Shown: in pieces, positions 35,681 to 45,314 of the stretch
Numbering within the stretch: position 1 is the first letter of the stretch
Layout: each line of letters begins with the position of its first letter
Origin: Neisseria sp. KEM232
GTDB lineage: Bacteria > Pseudomonadota > Gammaproteobacteria > Burkholderiales > Neisseriaceae
NCBI RefSeq assembly: GCF_002237445.1
Contig: NZ_CP022527.1
Span: 62,001 to 126,000 of the forward strand
Direction of reading: 5' to 3'
Length of the DNA: 64,000 nt
The notes under the pieces: model-generated
Databases searched by the model: none
Seen by the model: only the letters and a program-made list of their open reading frames with translations
What the model was told of the DNA's origin: nothing
Position numbers and translations under genes: made by a program

Positions 35681-38221
35681 TTACCACCTTATTTTTATCG
35701 CTGCGTTCACACTTCTGTGTTTGCCGTAAAAATTACCCCGTGCATTGGTGTAGTAGCGTTTGTTGAACAGATTGCCGACATTGACTGCAACGGCAGCATG
35801 TTTGTTGATTTTGTAAGAAGCCATCGCATTCCATACAGCGTAAGAAGGCTGCCACAGTTCCTTCGGTTTGTCTGAAACATAATATTGGCCGTTGGACATT
35901 CCGTGTCCCCAAGGTTTCGGCTTCACGCCACTGTTCCATCTCATGCCGATACCTGCGGCAAATTTCGGTGTGAAATCATAGCGGGTAAAGAATTTGAAGG
36001 TTTTGGCGGGAGCGGTATAGGTTTCGCCGTAATCCATATTCAGCTCGTCGCCCAATTCGCTGTCGGAATTGGGGGAAGCGTAGGGTTTGCCGATTTTCAG
36101 CTTGGTAAAGCCTGCCTGAACCAGCCATTTCGGCGTGATTTTCCCTGCGATATTGATGTCGAAACCGCTGCTTTTGTAGCCGTTGGTAATATCGTATTCC
36201 AGCGGGCGGCTGATACACTGACCCGAACTGTCCCAGCCGTTGCATTCGCCTACGCCTGTCGGCTCGAAGGAGGGGTAGCCGTTCTGCGTCATGGTGAAAT
36301 AGGCAAGGGAGAAATTGAGTTTGTCGTCGAACAGGCCGCCTTTGATACCGAATTCTTTCGAGTTGCCTGTAATCGGCGGAAATTTGCCGCCGCCTTTGGG
36401 CTGGCGGTCAAACTGGGTTACGCCGAATGTATCGTTGTCTTTGGCAATACCCGTATAGCTGGCATAAGCATTAACGGATGGGGTTAGTTCGACAATCAGG
36501 CCGCCATACGGAATAAATTTTTTGAAATCGCCTGTGCTACTGCCGGCTCCACCACTTATTTCATATTCATATATCGGTGCTTTCTGCCAATTAGCGTCTT
36601 TTCTTCTCACGCCGAGCTGTTTATTGAGATCAGACCATCCATGTCCGCCTTTGCGTTTCCAATGAAGCCAGCGTCCTCCTAAAACAGTGGTGATTTTTGC
36701 TGTTGGTTTGAGTTTTAAAGAAAAATAAGGTCCAAACTGATAGCTTTTAATTTTCAGGCCTCCTGTCGGATCGTCTGCTGGTCCGAATTTTCCTTTATAA
36801 ACAAGATTTTCATTCATCATCGGGAAATTACCGTTATTCCAGTAATCCAAAGGCATTGCCTCTGACAAATATGCGGTGGTTTCATAATACGAACCGTTAA
36901 AAGCAATACCGTCAGGTTTGGTATTAGCAATAAGCAAGTCTCCCGTTGGAGTTTCACCTAAATAAAATCCACCGCGCGAAGTTCTGTGATCACCACTAAT
37001 TCCAATAATAAATTGCTGTTCCTGCTTAAATAGTTTGAAACGTCCATCAAGAAAAATATCAAGAGCATGACCGATAAAACTGGCTTTTTCCCTCCCCCAT
37101 TCGTAGCTGGCGGCATTTAATTTTGGTGCATAACCTGTTGTGCCGATGTCGCCATAAAGAAAATGCTGTTTGTTACGGGTTTGATTATAGGTAGTTTGAA
37201 GAGAGAGATTAGAATTAAAAAAGTGCTTGTATTCAATAAAAAAATTGTCATTTATTTGCTTGTCAAACGCCCAGTCTGCGCCGTTATTGAAATTCGGCGG
37301 GGTGTCGCGGGCATCTATCCATTCCAGTTTCTCTTCATATGTATTGGGGTCTAGCCCCAAATTGACGCGGGAGTAGCGGGAAACTCCTCTACGTGGTGCG
37401 CCGCGCACAACACGGTGCTGGTGGCGGTGGCCGAAGGTGAGAAAGTTTTTATTGTCGGGCGACCATTCGACTACGCCGTAGAGCGCGTGCGAACGCTGCC
37501 TTACTCTGTCTAGAAAGCTGTTGCTGTGCCCGAGCGTGGCGACAAAGCGGCCTTTGAGGGTTTTCGATTCGTTTAACGCGCCGCCGTAGTCGAATTCGAT
37601 GCGCTTGTCGTTCCATGAGCCATATTTCAGATTGAGCGTACCGGCTTTTTCGGCGGTGGGGCGTTTGCGCACAAAATTGATGCTGGCGGACGGATCGCCC
37701 GCGCCCGTTGTCAGTCCGGTCGAGCCGCGTACCACTTCCACGCGGTTGTATAAAAAGCTGTCCTGCGCGGTGCGCCCGCCGAGCATGGAGCGGCTGACCA
37801 TCACGCCGTCAAGCTGGTAATTATCGACGGGGAAGCCACGCGAATAGTATTCCGCATCGCTCACGCCGGGTATGGAATCGTTAATTACCGTAATGCCTGG
37901 GGTTTCTTCGAGAATATCGTTGAGGTTTTGCAGGTTCTGATCCTGCATCTGCTGCTGGGTGAACACGCTGATGCTCTGCGGCGTTTCTTTGAGTTTCAAA
38001 TCGAGCTTGGCGGCGGAGGTGCTGCCTTTGACGGTGTAATTGTCGCCGCTCTGGCGCGGGGTGTTGCGGTTGGCGCGGACGACGACGGCGCTGATGCTGT
38101 CGCGCGCATCAACTGTTTCGGCGGAAGGTTGCGGATTGGCGGCCGGGGTTTCGTCTGCCGCACGGGCATAGGCGGACAAGAGTGCGGCGGCAACAAACAG
38201 GGAAAGGGGTTTGACGCTCAT
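35681..38221 (-). CDS. TonB-dependent siderophore-type receptor (intact copy)
   Basis: An 846-residue outer-membrane receptor. The signal peptide is MSVKPLSLFVAAALLSAYARA, a possible TonB box SISAVVV lies near residue 45, and the plug contains LKETPQSISVFTQQQMQDQ, YYSRGFPVDNYQLDGV and VEVVRGSTGLTTGAGDPSA, the classic siderophore-receptor plug motifs. The 22-strand barrel ends AAIKIRW. The ATG at 38221 follows AAGGAG. A Fur-box-like site is upstream. It is a tandem duplicate of the gene at 38394-40766: signal, plug and the leader region are almost identical, while extracellular loops differ. The substrate may be a ferric siderophore, or the ligand of the adjacent secreted protein. Confidence 0.88.
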   Translation of the reverse strand: MSVKPLSLFVAAALLSAYARAADETPAANPQPSAETVDARDSISAVVVRANRNTPRQSGDNYTVKGSTSAAKLDLKLKETPQSISVFTQQQMQDQNLQNLNDILEETPGITVINDSIPGVSDAEYYSRGFPVDNYQLDGVMVSRSMLGGRTAQDSFLYNRVEVVRGSTGLTTGAGDPSASINFVRKRPTAEKAGTLNLKYGSWNDKRIEFDYGGALNESKTLKGRFVATLGHSNSFLDRVRQRSHALYGVVEWSPDNKNFLTFGHRHQHRVVRGAPRRGVSRYSRVNLGLDPNTYEEKLEWIDARDTPPNFNNGADWAFDKQINDNFFIEYKHFFNSNLSLQTTYNQTRNKQHFLYGDIGTTGYAPKLNAASYEWGREKASFIGHALDIFLDGRFKLFKQEQQFIIGISGDHRTSRGGFYLGETPTGDLLIANTKPDGIAFNGSYYETTAYLSEAMPLDYWNNGNFPMMNENLVYKGKFGPADDPTGGLKIKSYQFGPYFSLKLKPTAKITTVLGGRWLHWKRKGGHGWSDLNKQLGVRRKDANWQKAPIYEYEISGGAGSSTGDFKKFIPYGGLIVELTPSVNAYASYTGIAKDNDTFGVTQFDRQPKGGGKFPPITGNSKEFGIKGGLFDDKLNFSLAYFTMTQNGYPSFEPTGVGECNGWDSSGQCISRPLEYDITNGYKSSGFDINIAGKITPKWLVQAGFTKLKIGKPYASPNSDSELGDELNMDYGETYTAPAKTFKFFTRYDFTPKFAAGIGMRWNSGVKPKPWGHGMSNGQYYVSDKPKELWQPSYAVWNAMASYKINKHAAVAVNVGNLFNKRYYTNARGNFYGKHRSVNAAIKIRW

Positions 38222-38285
38222 CTGGATCTCCTTACAATTTGACGAAAAAAGAAATTTACAGGAGTTTACATTCAATCAACCATGA

Positions 38286-38308
38286 TTTCAATAATTAGAA
38301 TCAATAAG
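38286..38308 (-). promoter_or_regulatory. Candidate Fur box of the intact receptor gene
   Basis: AATAATTAGAATCAATAA matches the repeated NATWAT hexamer view of the Fur site with about three mismatches in 18. It lies 65-87 bases before the start, in an A+T-rich stretch, and is repeated exactly upstream of the paralogous gene. Confidence 0.5.
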
Positions 38309-38393
38309 TGTATTAGTCTTAGGAATAAACGGAGGCCGTCTGAAACAACGGGCAACCGGTTTGCACTTTGTTGCAACTCCGCTTTTAGACGGC

Positions 38394-40766
38394 CTACCAT
38401 TTCATTTTCAGCGCCACGGCGATATTGCGCGGTTTGCCGTAGAAGTTGCTGCGGGCATTGGTGTAGTAGCGCTTGTTGAACAGGTTGCCGATATTGACGG
38501 CTACTGCTGCATTCTTATTGATTTTGTAAGAGGCCATGGCATTCCACACGGAGTACGGGGGCTGCCACATTTCTTTTGGTTTGTTGGAAACATAGTATTG
38601 GCCGCCCGAATAGCCGTGTCCCCACGGTTTCGGCCGTACGCCGCTGCTCCAGCGCATGCCGACGCCCGCGCTGAATTTTGGCGTAAAGTCATAACGGGTG
38701 AAAAATTTAAAGGTTTTATTGGGGGCGGTGTAGGTTTCGCCGTAATCCATATTCAATTCATCGCCTAAATCGCTATCAGAATTTGGAACATCATAAGGAG
38801 TGTTTATTTTTAATTTGACAAAACCCGCCTGCATCAGCCATTTCGGGGTGATTTTCCCGGCGATATTGATGTCGAAGCCGCTGCTTTTGTAGCCTTTGGT
38901 GATGCCGTATTCCAGCGGACGGTTGATGCATTCGCCGGTGGCGGGATTGCGTTCGCAAGGCCCCCAACCGAGCGGCTCGAAAGTAGGGTAGCCGTTTTGC
39001 GTCATGGTGAAATAGGCAAGGGAGAAATTCAGCCTGTCGTCGAACAGGCCGCCTTTGATGCCGAACTCTTTCGAGTTGCCGGTAATCGGCGGGAAGTCGC
39101 CGCCGCCTTTGGGCTGGCGTTTGAAATAGGATTCTTTCAGTGCATCGTTGCGTTTGGCGATGCCGGTGTAGCTGGCATAGGCGGTGAGCGAGGGAGTAAT
39201 GTCGACGATCAGGCCGCCGTAGGGGATGAATTTGCGGAAGGATGCGCTGCTGATGGGGGATTCATATATTTCGTCCGCCGGTTCTGCATTTAGATCCTTC
39301 ATTTTGTGTGTAATCAGTTTGTTAAAGTCAATCCATTCCGAACCACCCTGCTTTTTCCAATTCAGCCAGCGGCCGCCCAAAACGGCAGTAATTTTTTTAT
39401 GCGGCTTTAATTTGAGGGAGAAATAAGGGCCGAACTGGCGCAGCTTGCCTTTCATTCCGCCGGCTTTAATGTTTCTGATATTCAAATCTTCGGTAGCCTC
39501 GCTCGGATAGTATGCTGCGCGCCCAGTGGTTCACTCGCCGCTGATGCCGACGATAACCTGCTGCTCCTGATTGAACAGTTTGAATTTGCCGTCGGCAAAT
39601 ATATCCAAGGCTTCGCCGTCAAATCTGTAGTTGCCCCTGCCCCATTCGTAGGTGGCGGCATTGTATGCGGGCGCGTAGCCCAGCGTGCCGATGTCGCCGT
39701 AGAGAAATTTCATTTGGTAGCGGGTGCGGTTGTAGGCGGCTTGCAGGGAGAAATTCGGTGTGAAGAAGTGTTTGTATTCGATAAAGGAATTTTCGGTCTG
39801 CTGTTTGTCAAACGCCCAATTCGCACCGTTGTTGAAGCTCGGCGGGGTATCGCGCTCATCAATCCATTTTTGAATTTCCTCGCCCGTATTTGGATCGCGT
39901 CCAATTAAAACGCGCGAATATCGGGAAACACCTTTGATGGGTGCGCCGCGTACGATTTGGTATTGGTGGCGGTGGCCTATTGTCAGGAAATTTTTATCGT
40001 CGGGCGACCATTCGAGCACGCCGTATACGGCGTGCGAGCGTTGTTTCACGCGGTCGAGAAAGCTGCCGCCGTGCCCCATGGTGGCGACAAAGCGGCCTTT
40101 GAGGGTTTTCGATTGGTTGAGTGCGCCGCCGTAATCAAACTCGATGCGCTTGTCGCCCCATGAGCCGTATTTGAGGTTGAGCGCGCCCGCTTTTTCGGCC
40201 GACGGGCGTTTGCGCACGAAATTGATGCTGGCGGCCGGGTCGCCCGCGCCGGTTGTCAGCCCGGACGAGCCGCGCACAACTTCGATGCGGTCGTAGAGAA
40301 AGCTGTCCTGCATGGTGCGGTTGCCGAGCATGCTGCGGTTAACTATTACGCCGTCGAGCTGGTAGTTGTTGACGGGGAAGCCGCGCGAATAGTATTCGGA
40401 GTCGCTGACGCCGGGAACGGAATCGTGGAGCACGGTGATGCCGGGGGTTTCTTCCAGGATGTCGTTGAGGTTACGCAGGTTCTGATCCTGCATCTGCTGC
40501 TGGGTGAGGACGGTGATGCTTTGCGGGGTTTCTTTCAGTTTCAAATCGAGCTTGGAAGCGGAGGTGCTGCCTTTGACTGTGTAGTTGTCGCTGCTTTGGC
40601 GCGGGGTGTTGCGGTTGGCGCGGACGACGACGGCGCTGACGCTGTCGCGCGCATCAACTGTTTCGGCGGAAGGTTGCGGATTGGCGGCCGGGGTTTCGTC
40701 TGCCGCGCGGGCATAGGCGGACAAGAGTGCGGCGGCAACGAGCAGGGAAAGGGGTTTGACGCTCAT
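38394..40766 (-). pseudogene. TonB-dependent siderophore-type receptor (paralog broken by an in-frame TGA)
   Basis: The first-transcribed copy of the duplicated receptor. From the ATG at 40766 the frame is open to TGA at 39531-39533, and the same frame continues to a normal end (ALKMKW-stop at 38394). Together they give about 790 codons. Up to the stop it includes signal, plug and roughly the first third of the barrel; the break follows VIVGISGE, where the intact paralog has IIGISGDHRTSRGG. A TTG 45 bases later is in frame but has no obvious ribosome site. One nucleotide change (for example TGG to TGA) explains the stop. Without reading through, no functional barrel can form. A sequencing error is the other explanation. 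Confidence 0.8.
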
Positions 40767-40830
40767 CTGAATCTCCTTACAATTTGACGAAAAAAGAAAT
40801 TTACAGGAGTTTACATCCAAGCAACCATGA

Positions 40831-40853
40831 TTTCAATAATTAGAATCAATAAG
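40831..40853 (-). promoter_or_regulatory. Candidate Fur box of the broken receptor gene
   Basis: The same AATAATTAGAATCAATAA as upstream of the paralog, at the same distance from the start. The whole leader of about 115 bases plus the following DUS pair is duplicated with few differences. Confidence 0.5.
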
Positions 40854-40939
40854 TGTATTAGTCTCAGGAATAAACGGGAGGCCGTCTGAAACAACGGGCA
40901 ACCGGTTTGCACTTTGTTGCAACCCCGCTTTCAGACGGC

Positions 40940-41106
40940 CTTTTGCTTTGGATGTCCGCACGGTCTGCCTGCGGTTTGCAGCAAAGCGAAACCGCGTGCA
41001 TTGCGGGGCGGTACATCCTGCCTCAGCGGCACAAAGGCCGTCTGAAAGCTTTTTCAGACGGCCTTTCTGTTAAAATGCGCGCCGTTTTTTCCACACGCAC
41101 GCCGCC
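40940..41106. other. Leader region of parE with a DUS hairpin and -10 box
   Basis: A DUS inverted pair at 41033-41067 is followed directly by TAAAAT at 41071-41076, a likely -10 box for parE, whose ATG is 31 bases on. No gene is present between the duplicated receptor leader and parE. Confidence 0.5.
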
Positions 41107-43092
41107 ATGAACCAACGCAGCCAATACAGCGAATCCAGCATCACCGTACTCAAAGGCTTGGAGCCGGTTAAAGAACGCCCGGGCATGTACACCCGCACCG
41201 ACAGCCCCACGCATATCTGCCAGGAAGTCATCGACAATGCCGCCGACGAAGCCTTGGGCGGCTTTGCCGACCGCATCGACGTACAAATCCACGCCGACGG
41301 CTCGCTGTCGGTGCGCGACAACGGGCGCGGCATTCCCACCGGTATCCACCCCACCGAAGGCTTGCCCGTGGTCGAACTCGTGTTCACGCAGCTGCACGCG
41401 GGCGGCAAGTTCAACAAAAAAGACGGCATGGGCGCGTATTCCTTCTCCGGCGGCCTGCACGGCGTGGGCGTGTCCGTAACCAACGCGCTGTCCACCCGCT
41501 TGGAAGTAACGGTCAAACGCGAGGGCCAAATCCACCGCATCGTGTTCTCCGGCGGCGATGTTGTCGAGCCGCTGCACGAAACGGGCAAATGCGCCGTGAA
41601 AGACAGCGGTACGGAAGTGCGCGTGTGGCCGGACGGCAAATACTTTGAAAGCCCCAATTACAGCATCGCCGAACTCGAACGCCTGCTGCGCGCCAAAGCC
41701 GTGTTGCTGCCGGGTGTAACCGTATCGCTCACGCGCCCCGTAAAAGGAGAAGACGCGCCGCAAACGCAGACTTGGCACTACCCCGACGGCCTCAAAAGCT
41801 ATCTCACCGACCTCATCAGCGACGCGCAGGAAGCCGTGCCGCTGTTTTCCTGCGCCAACTATCTTTCAGACGGTCAAAGCGGCGATTTCAGCGCAGGCGA
41901 GGGCGCGGCCTTCGCGCTCACATGGCTGGAAGAAGGTTCGTGCGCCAATGAAAGCTATGTCAACCTGATTCCCACCCCGCTGGGCGGCACGCACGAAGCA
42001 GGGCTGAAACAGGCCGTGTTCCAAGCCGTGAACAATTTCATCAACCTGCACAATCTGCTGCCGCGCGGCGTGAAAGTACAGAGCGACGACGTGTTCGGCA
42101 AAGTGGCGTTTGTGCTTTCCGCCCGTGTGCTCGATCCGCAATTCCAAGGCCAAACCAAAGACAAACTCACCAACCGCGACGCGCTCAAACTCGTCGCCGC
42201 CGTGTCGGGCGACCCGCTCGAATTGTGGCTCAACCAAAACGTCGAATACGGCAAAAAAATCGCCGAACTCGCCATCCGCCAGGCGCAGGCGCGGATGCGT
42301 TCGGTGAAAAAAATCGAAAAGAAAAAAGGCAGCGGCGTGGCCGTATTGCCCGGCAAACTCACCGACTGCGAAAGCGAAGACATCCGTGAAAACGAGCTGT
42401 TTCTCGTTGAGGGCGACTCCGCCGGTGGCTCGGCCAAACTCGCCCGCGACAAAGCCACCCAAGCCATCCTGCCCCTGCGCGGCAAAGTGCTCAACAGCTT
42501 TGAAATCCACCCCGACCAGCTTTTCGGCAATGCCGAAATCCACGATATTTCCGTTGCCATCGGCGTCGATCCGCACATGCCCGGCGAAGAGGCCGACCTC
42601 TCCGGCCTGCGCTACGGCAAAATCGCCATCCTCTCCGATGCCGATGTGGACGGCTCGCATATCCAGGTTTTGCTGCTCACCCTGTTTTACCGCCATTTCC
42701 CCAAACTCGTTGCCGACGGCCATATTTACGTCGCCCAGCCGCCGCTGTTCCGCGTGGACGTGAACGCGCAGGGCAAAAGCAAACCCGCGCGCAAATTCTA
42801 CGCGCTCGACCAGAACGAACTCGACGGCATCTTGGAGCGGCTGCAAAAAGAGGGCGTGGCCGAGTCCAAATATTCCATCAGCCGCTTTAAAGGCTTGGGT
42901 GAAATGAACCCCGACCAGCTCAAAGACACCACCATGCACCCCGACACCCGTCGCCTGCTGCGCGTCGAAATCCCCGAGGGCGCGGACGAAGAAACCTACG
43001 ACATCTTCGTCAGGCTCATGGGCAAAGGCGAAGCCGCCGCCCGCCGCGCCTGGATGGAACGCGAGGGCGATACCGCGCAGGTGGATATTTAG
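41107..43092 (+). CDS. parE: DNA topoisomerase IV subunit B, ParE
   Basis: A 661-residue type II topoisomerase ATPase subunit that, with ParC, decatenates chromosomes. The GHKL domain has EVIDNAADEALGGFAD, VRDNGRGIPTGIHP and SFSGGLHGVGVSVTNALS. The Toprim motifs are LFLVEGDSAGGSAKLARDK and DADVDGSHIQVLLLT. PLRGKVLN and RFKGLGEMNPDQL also fit ParE. The length agrees with ParE rather than the ~800-residue GyrB. A fluoroquinolone-resistance-relevant region is present but was not compared with known alleles. It is preceded by a DUS hairpin and a TAAAAT box. Confidence 0.94.
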   Translation: MNQRSQYSESSITVLKGLEPVKERPGMYTRTDSPTHICQEVIDNAADEALGGFADRIDVQIHADGSLSVRDNGRGIPTGIHPTEGLPVVELVFTQLHAGGKFNKKDGMGAYSFSGGLHGVGVSVTNALSTRLEVTVKREGQIHRIVFSGGDVVEPLHETGKCAVKDSGTEVRVWPDGKYFESPNYSIAELERLLRAKAVLLPGVTVSLTRPVKGEDAPQTQTWHYPDGLKSYLTDLISDAQEAVPLFSCANYLSDGQSGDFSAGEGAAFALTWLEEGSCANESYVNLIPTPLGGTHEAGLKQAVFQAVNNFINLHNLLPRGVKVQSDDVFGKVAFVLSARVLDPQFQGQTKDKLTNRDALKLVAAVSGDPLELWLNQNVEYGKKIAELAIRQAQARMRSVKKIEKKKGSGVAVLPGKLTDCESEDIRENELFLVEGDSAGGSAKLARDKATQAILPLRGKVLNSFEIHPDQLFGNAEIHDISVAIGVDPHMPGEEADLSGLRYGKIAILSDADVDGSHIQVLLLTLFYRHFPKLVADGHIYVAQPPLFRVDVNAQGKSKPARKFYALDQNELDGILERLQKEGVAESKYSISRFKGLGEMNPDQLKDTTMHPDTRRLLRVEIPEGADEETYDIFVRLMGKGEAAARRAWMEREGDTAQVDI

Positions 43093-43258
43093 GCCGTTTG
43101 AAAATCTGAACAAGGCCGTTCCCGCGCAGGCGGGAGCGGCCTTTTCCGTTTCATCAAACCAAGGTTTCAGACGGCCTTTCCGAGTTTCGGTTTGCCGGAA
43201 ACCGTATTTTCACTTCGTCGAAGTTTCGTTTTCAGGCGGCCTCTTTATCCGAATCGCG

Positions 43259-43264
43259 TATAAT
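43259..43264 (+). promoter_or_regulatory. -10 element of dsbB
   Basis: TATAAT in CGCGTATAATCCGCCCG, 33 bases before the dsbB ATG. Its shape matches that of the pgi and DUF2069 boxes. Confidence 0.5.
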
Positions 43265-43297
43265 CCGCCCGTTTTGTCCGTTTCCGTCTGTCCTGTC

Positions 43298-43789
43298 ATG
43301 AAATCCTACCGAACCGTTCTGTTTGTTGTGTTCCTGCTGTCCGCCGCTGCCGCGGCGGGTTCGTTTTTTGCCCAATATGTGATGGGGCTGAACCCTTGTC
43401 CGCTGTGCATTTTGCAGCGCGTGGCGGTGCTCGCGGTGCTGGCCGCCTCGGCGCTCGCGCTGCTGCTGCCGACGGCCAAGGCCGCCGGACGCGCCGCTGC
43501 CGCGCTTTTGGTCGGCACGCCTGCGGTGTGGGGGCTGTATGTCGCGTGCTACCAGCTCTGGCTGCAAAGCCTGCCCGCCGAAGAGCAGCCCAGCTGCGGC
43601 GCGCCGTGGACGTTCCGTCTGAAAGAGTGGCCGCTGTTCGATTACTGGCGCTTCGTCGTCGAGGGCTTCGGCAACTGCGGCGTGCGCGAGTATGTGCTAG
43701 GCGTGCCGCTGCCCGTGTGGAGCCTGCTGTTTTTCGCTGCGGTGCTGCTTTTGGCGTGGGGCATGCTTCTGCGCCTGCGCGGGCGTTAA
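43298..43789 (+). CDS. dsbB: Disulfide bond formation protein DsbB
   Basis: A 163-residue inner-membrane protein with four transmembrane helices that reoxidises DsbA using quinones. The first redox pair is C34-C37 in NPCPLCILQRVAV and the second pair is C100 (PSCGAPW) with C127 (FGNCGVREYVLG), as in canonical DsbB. I chose the ATG at 43298; an in-frame start eight codons upstream has no ribosome site. A DUS hairpin follows the stop, and dacB begins 70 bases later in the same direction. Confidence 0.92.
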   Translation: MKSYRTVLFVVFLLSAAAAAGSFFAQYVMGLNPCPLCILQRVAVLAVLAASALALLLPTAKAAGRAAAALLVGTPAVWGLYVACYQLWLQSLPAEEQPSCGAPWTFRLKEWPLFDYWRFVVEGFGNCGVREYVLGVPLPVWSLLFFAAVLLLAWGMLLRLRGR

Positions 43790-43800
43790 ACCGCCGCATC

Positions 43801-43831
43801 AAGGCCGTCTGAAAAGGTTTCAGACGGCCTC
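43801..43831. terminator. Inverted DUS pair between dsbB and dacB
   Basis: AAGGCCGTCTGAAA, a three-base loop, and TTTCAGACGGCCT. It is a compact hairpin that should separate dsbB from dacB. Confidence 0.6.
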
Positions 43832-43859
43832 TCCCGTTTCCCGAAGCGATAAAAAAACC

Positions 43860-45254
43860 ATGCGAAAACGTTTTGCCCTTCTCCTTCTTTTCCTTTCCCT
43901 GCCTGCCGCCGCACTCGATTTGGGCGGCCTGCGTCCCGACGAAGCCGCCGTGTACGTTCGCAATCTGCAAACGGGCGAAGTGATTGCCGAACACCGCGCC
44001 GACGTGCCGGTCAACCCCGCCTCGACGATGAAGCTGGTTACCGCCTTCGCCGCCCTGCGCGCGCTGGGGGCGGATTTCCGCTGGCAGACGGCATTCAAAT
44101 CCGCCGCGCCGCTGCGCCCCGACGGCCTGCTCGACGGCGATCTCTACTGGGTCGGCAGCGGCGATCCCGTATTCGACCAAAACGGCCTGCTGGAAATGCA
44201 GGCGCAGTTGCGCGACAAGGGCGTGCGCCGCATCGGCGGACATCTGGTGCTCGACCGCAGCGTCTGGCCGCACACCGGCAGCGCCGACGGTTTCGACGAC
44301 GACGCCCACCGCGCCTTCGCCACCGCGCCCGACCCGCAGATGCTCGCCTACAAAGTGGCCGCCGTCACGCCCGGCTACGCCCTCGGTAACGCCTCCGCCC
44401 CGCCCGCGCTCAATCCGCCCCTGCCCGACGTGTTGGTAGACAGCCGCGCCGTCTTTACGCCCTCACCCGCTCCCTGTCCCGACCCCTCGCGCTTTCTGCG
44501 CGGCCGCTACGCCGAAGGCGTGATTACCGTGGAAGGCCGCGCCCCCGCCGCCTGCGCCGGACGCGAAATCTACGTCAACATGCTCGGCGCGGCCGAATTT
44601 GCCGGACGCAGCTTCGCCGCACACTGGCGGCAGAACGGCGGCAGCCTCGCCGACGGCCTGATGCAGGGCAAAACCCCGCCCGCCGCCCGCACCCTCGCCC
44701 GCAGCATATCCAAACCGCTGGGCGAAGTGCTTGCCGACATGAACAAACACTCCAACAACATCATCGCCCGCACCGTTTTCCTCACGCTGGGCGAACGTTT
44801 CGGCGGCAGGGACACGCAAGACCCCGATGCCGCCGTGCGCGTCCAATTCATGCTCGCAGGCATCGACACCGCGCCCCTGGTTTTGGAAAACGGCTCCGGC
44901 CTGTCGCGGCGCGAGCGCGTGTCCGCCCGCATGATGGGCGAAATGCTCGCCGCCGCCTACAAAAGCCCCTTCGGCCGCACCTTCGCCGCCACCCTGCCCG
45001 CCGCAGGCGGCGAGGGCACGCTGAAAAACCGCTTCCGCCACATCGGCGCGCCGCTGCGTCTGAAAACGGGCACGCTCAAAGACGTGCGCGCGCTGGCAGG
45101 CTATTACGATGGCGGCAACGGCACGCCGCCCCTGGCCGTTGTCGTGATCGTCAACAGCCCGCGCGCCGAAAAACTGCTGGGCGAATTGGACAGGCTCATC
45201 GAACGCCTGATTTTCCCGCCCGCCCCGCTTTCAGACGGCCAAACGCCCAAGTAA
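43860..45254 (+). CDS. dacB: D-alanyl-D-alanine carboxypeptidase/endopeptidase DacB (PBP4 type)
   Basis: A 464-residue class C low-molecular-mass penicillin-binding protein. It trims or cleaves peptidoglycan cross-links in the periplasm and corresponds to gonococcal PBP3. A signal peptide (MRKRFALLLLFLSLPAAA) precedes the mature domain. The catalytic motifs are S55-TMK (ASTMK), SNN in KHSNNIIAR, and KTG in LRLKTGTLKDV. A long insert lies between the first and second motif, typical of class C. The last codons read through a DUS (LSDGQTPK). Nothing is truncated. Confidence 0.91.
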   Translation: MRKRFALLLLFLSLPAAALDLGGLRPDEAAVYVRNLQTGEVIAEHRADVPVNPASTMKLVTAFAALRALGADFRWQTAFKSAAPLRPDGLLDGDLYWVGSGDPVFDQNGLLEMQAQLRDKGVRRIGGHLVLDRSVWPHTGSADGFDDDAHRAFATAPDPQMLAYKVAAVTPGYALGNASAPPALNPPLPDVLVDSRAVFTPSPAPCPDPSRFLRGRYAEGVITVEGRAPAACAGREIYVNMLGAAEFAGRSFAAHWRQNGGSLADGLMQGKTPPAARTLARSISKPLGEVLADMNKHSNNIIARTVFLTLGERFGGRDTQDPDAAVRVQFMLAGIDTAPLVLENGSGLSRRERVSARMMGEMLAAAYKSPFGRTFAATLPAAGGEGTLKNRFRHIGAPLRLKTGTLKDVRALAGYYDGGNGTPPLAVVVIVNSPRAEKLLGELDRLIERLIFPPAPLSDGQTPK

Positions 45255-45314
45255 AGCGCAGGCCGTCTGAAAACCGTTTGAAAACCGTTTAAAACCCCAC
45301 CGAAAGGACAACCC

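Noticed and set aside
39200..39490. Separate gene starting with TTG at 39485 for the downstream part of the broken receptor
   Set aside because: Same frame as the upstream part, no ribosome site or signal peptide, and the segment is only a C-terminal barrel portion; a broken single gene is the simpler reading.
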